The translations under genes and the position numbers were made by a program. This document shows positions 62,341 through 64,000 of a stretch of 64,000 nt of DNA, piece after piece. The notes beneath the pieces are model-generated. The model did no database searches, had not been told where the DNA came from, and worked only from the letters and a program-made list of their open reading frames with translations. How positions within the stretch are numbered: the stretch's first letter is position 1; each line of letters opens with the position of its first letter. Source of the stretch: Natrinema zhouii (GTDB lineage: Archaea > Halobacteriota > Halobacteria > Halobacteriales > Natrialbaceae); assembly GCF_013456555.2 (NCBI RefSeq), contig NZ_CP059154.1:3472001-3536000 (forward strand). Reading direction: 5' to 3'.

Positions 62341-63873
62341 ATGGCATCGATGACTGATACCACGCCCGCGGTCGAGCGGTCGCCGATCCTCAGGGTCGCG
62401 ACCGATCCGACGCCTACCGGCCGCGAAACCGCGTACGAAACGGCGCGTAGCAGAGCCGACTCGGTTCCCGTCGTTCGGACGGGACCGACCGGAATCACCG
62501 CGTACGACCCGCTGGTACTCGCTACCGTCGACGGACGAACGGCCTTCCACCCCGGTCCGGACCACGAAGCGATCGCCGAGATCGTCAGTGCGCTCGAGAC
62601 CGGCGAATTACGTTCCGACGACGCCGCCGCGATCGTCGAACACGAGCCGGAGACGCGCTCGCTCCCCGTCCCCGAAACTGGTCCATTGGCCGCCGGACGA
62701 CGCGACGTCCTCGGGCCGTGCGGGTGGGTCAACCCGCTGGCACCGAGCGACTACGATCTCGTCTCGCCCGAGCGCGACGCGAGCGGGGTCCAAGATATCG
62801 GCCTGCTCGGACGCGGTCGCGGCGACGCGGCCGCCGACGAGAACGTCGGCGAGACGTGGGCCGAGATCCGCGAGACTGACGGCGACCCGGTCGTCGTCGT
62901 CAACGCGAACGACACCGACGGCCGCCAGCAGATCGATAGGACGCTGCTCGAGAGCGCCCCGATCGCCGTCCTCGACGGGATCGCTACGATCGCCGAGCAC
63001 GTCGGCGCAGCCGACGCAGTACTGTACGTCAACGAAACCGAGACGGGGCTCCACCGCCACCTCGAGGCGGCCATCGACGCGGCCGAAGACCACCTCTCGG
63101 TCGTTCCCCAGCTCGTCGCCGGTCCGGACGAGTACCGTGCCGGCGCGCCGACCGCGGCGCTCGAGGCCCTCGAAGGGAACGACCGGATCGAGCCCCGGAT
63201 CCAGCCACCGTCGCCGGCGGTTCACGGCCTCTATGGCCGGCCGACCGCGATCCACTCCGTGCGGACGGTGCTGCAGGTTCGACGAGCGCTGCAGGACGGG
63301 ACGCCGACCGACGCGGGCGAACGCGACCCCGGCACCCGTCTGTTCGCCGTTACCGGCGACGTGTCGGCACCCGCGACCGTCGAACTCGGCGACGACGACA
63401 CGCTCGAGTCCGCTCTCGAGGCCGTCGACCTCGAGGGCACTCTCAAGATGGCCGCCGTGGGCGACGTCTTCGGCGGGATCACTCGGACCCTCGACGTGGA
63501 CGCGACCCGGAGCGGGCTGGCCGGTGCTGGCCTCGGGACGGAGGGCGTGGTCGAGTTGCTGAACGGTGACCGCTGTGCGGTCGCCACCGCCGGCGAGCGG
63601 GCGCGGTTCGCCGCCACCGAGAACAGCGGCCGCTGTGTCCCCGGCCGCGAGGGGACGAAACAGCTCACCGAACTCCTGCGCGACGTCTATCGGGGCTCGT
63701 TCGACCTCGCGAAGATCCGCGAACTGGGCCGGACGATGGAGCGGACGAGCAACTGCCGGATCGGCGCACACGCGCCGCGCCCGGTAACGACGGCGATGGA
63801 CGAGTTCGAACCGGAGTTCCGCGCGCACGCCGACGGCCGCTGTCCGAGCGGCACCTGTTCCGATAAATTATGA
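62341..63873 (+). CDS. NuoF-like formate dehydrogenase-associated subunit with degenerate cofactor sites
   Basis: 510 residues. Sequence order matches NuoF/FdhB: GLLGRGRGDAAAD in place of the RGRGGAGFPTG FMN loop, VNANDTDGRQQIDRTLLE, then AGPDEYRAGAPTAALEALEGN in place of GAGAYICGEETAL. The [4Fe-4S] region NSGRCVPGREG retains only one of the three clustered Cys (family SCGxCxPCRxG); the distal Cys (TSNCRIG) is kept. The protein ends HADGRCPSGTCSDKL, with two more cysteines. ATG 62350 is an alternative start. Its stop overlaps the next gene by 4 nt. Confidence 0.8.
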   Translation: MASMTDTTPAVERSPILRVATDPTPTGRETAYETARSRADSVPVVRTGPTGITAYDPLVLATVDGRTAFHPGPDHEAIAEIVSALETGELRSDDAAAIVEHEPETRSLPVPETGPLAAGRRDVLGPCGWVNPLAPSDYDLVSPERDASGVQDIGLLGRGRGDAAADENVGETWAEIRETDGDPVVVVNANDTDGRQQIDRTLLESAPIAVLDGIATIAEHVGAADAVLYVNETETGLHRHLEAAIDAAEDHLSVVPQLVAGPDEYRAGAPTAALEALEGNDRIEPRIQPPSPAVHGLYGRPTAIHSVRTVLQVRRALQDGTPTDAGERDPGTRLFAVTGDVSAPATVELGDDDTLESALEAVDLEGTLKMAAVGDVFGGITRTLDVDATRSGLAGAGLGTEGVVELLNGDRCAVATAGERARFAATENSGRCVPGREGTKQLTELLRDVYRGSFDLAKIRELGRTMERTSNCRIGAHAPRPVTTAMDEFEPEFRAHADGRCPSGTCSDKL

Positions 63874-64000
63874 GTACGAACACGAACACGAACGAGACGC
63901 TTCCAGGCGTTCCAGACCTCATCGACCCGCAAGAAGAGACACCGGTCACGGCCGAGTTCGAGACCGGAACCGCGAACGATCCGGACGTCGGCACTCGCGA
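63870..64000 (+). CDS. probable formate dehydrogenase alpha subunit (N-terminal fragment)
   Basis: A new frame starts at ATG 63870, overlapping the NuoF-like stop (ATGA), and runs off the window: MSTNTNTNETLPGVPDLID and onward for 43 residues. No catalytic motif is visible yet. The identification comes from context, an OFA transporter and a NuoF-like subunit translationally coupled to it, and from my recollection of haloarchaeal FdhA N-termini. Confirming it requires the sequence to the right. Confidence 0.6.
   Translation, partial: MSTNTNTNETLPGVPDLIDPQEETPVTAEFETGTANDPDVGTR

Overview
The window is a chromosomal segment of a haloarchaeon, most likely one of the Natrialbales-type genera such as Haloterrigena, Natrinema or Natrialba (inferred from gene content, not from any search). 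It is GC-rich, its proteins are strongly acidic, and it shows haloarchaeal hallmarks: a bacterio-opsin-activator type HTH protein, Tat-exported lipoproteins, leaderless transcripts with a TATA-like element about 25-35 nt before the start codon, and a tRNA-Gln(UUG) interrupted after position 37.

1-16.9 kb is mostly housekeeping. After a partial DHH-family phosphoesterase comes a complete leftward nuo (Fpo-like complex I) operon, nuoA-B-CD-H-I-J1-J2-K-L-M-N. Most junctions overlap by 1-4 nt, nuoJ is split, and no NADH-input genes (nuoE, F, G) are present. Upstream lie purK-purE, a stand-alone EF-1alpha gene, ribH and an aspartate-family aminotransferase.

16.9-18.1 kb is a small scar region. 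It holds an HNH endonuclease gene whose N-terminal zinc finger is cut by an in-frame TGA, the intron-containing tRNA-Gln, and partial copies of the tRNA 3' end.

18.1-47.6 kb reads as a surface-glycan island bracketed by a GlmM-type mutase and GlmS. Between them are an AlkP-superfamily hydrolase, a flippase, glycosyltransferases, a UDP-sugar dehydrogenase, a DUF354 protein, a large multi-TM protein and an asparagine-synthase-like protein without the glutaminase cysteine. Four Tat-exported proteins (a parallel beta-helix protein, two deacetylase-like lipoproteins, an aspartoacylase-like protein) could act on the glycan outside the cell. Several membrane-anchored winged-helix proteins may regulate the locus. 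Genes from 43.9 to 37.4 kb form one compact leftward operon.

47.6-51.4 kb is sparse: an unexplained tandem repeat of about 26 bp, an acidic repeat surface protein, a zinc-ribbon protein, a 59-residue protein and a small HTH protein. 51.4-58.2 kb returns to housekeeping genes: surE, an Rsm22-like methyltransferase overlapping a TyrA-like gene, an FAD oxidoreductase, trkA and an SRPBCC protein.

58.3-64 kb is a redox region: an aldehyde ferredoxin oxidoreductase homologue lacking its usual CxxCxxxC cluster ligands, a probable yqeC remnant, an OFA-type MFS transporter behind a very AT-rich promoter region, a degenerate NuoF-like subunit, and the start of what is probably a formate dehydrogenase alpha subunit. 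This suggests uptake and oxidation of formate or oxalate-derived formate.
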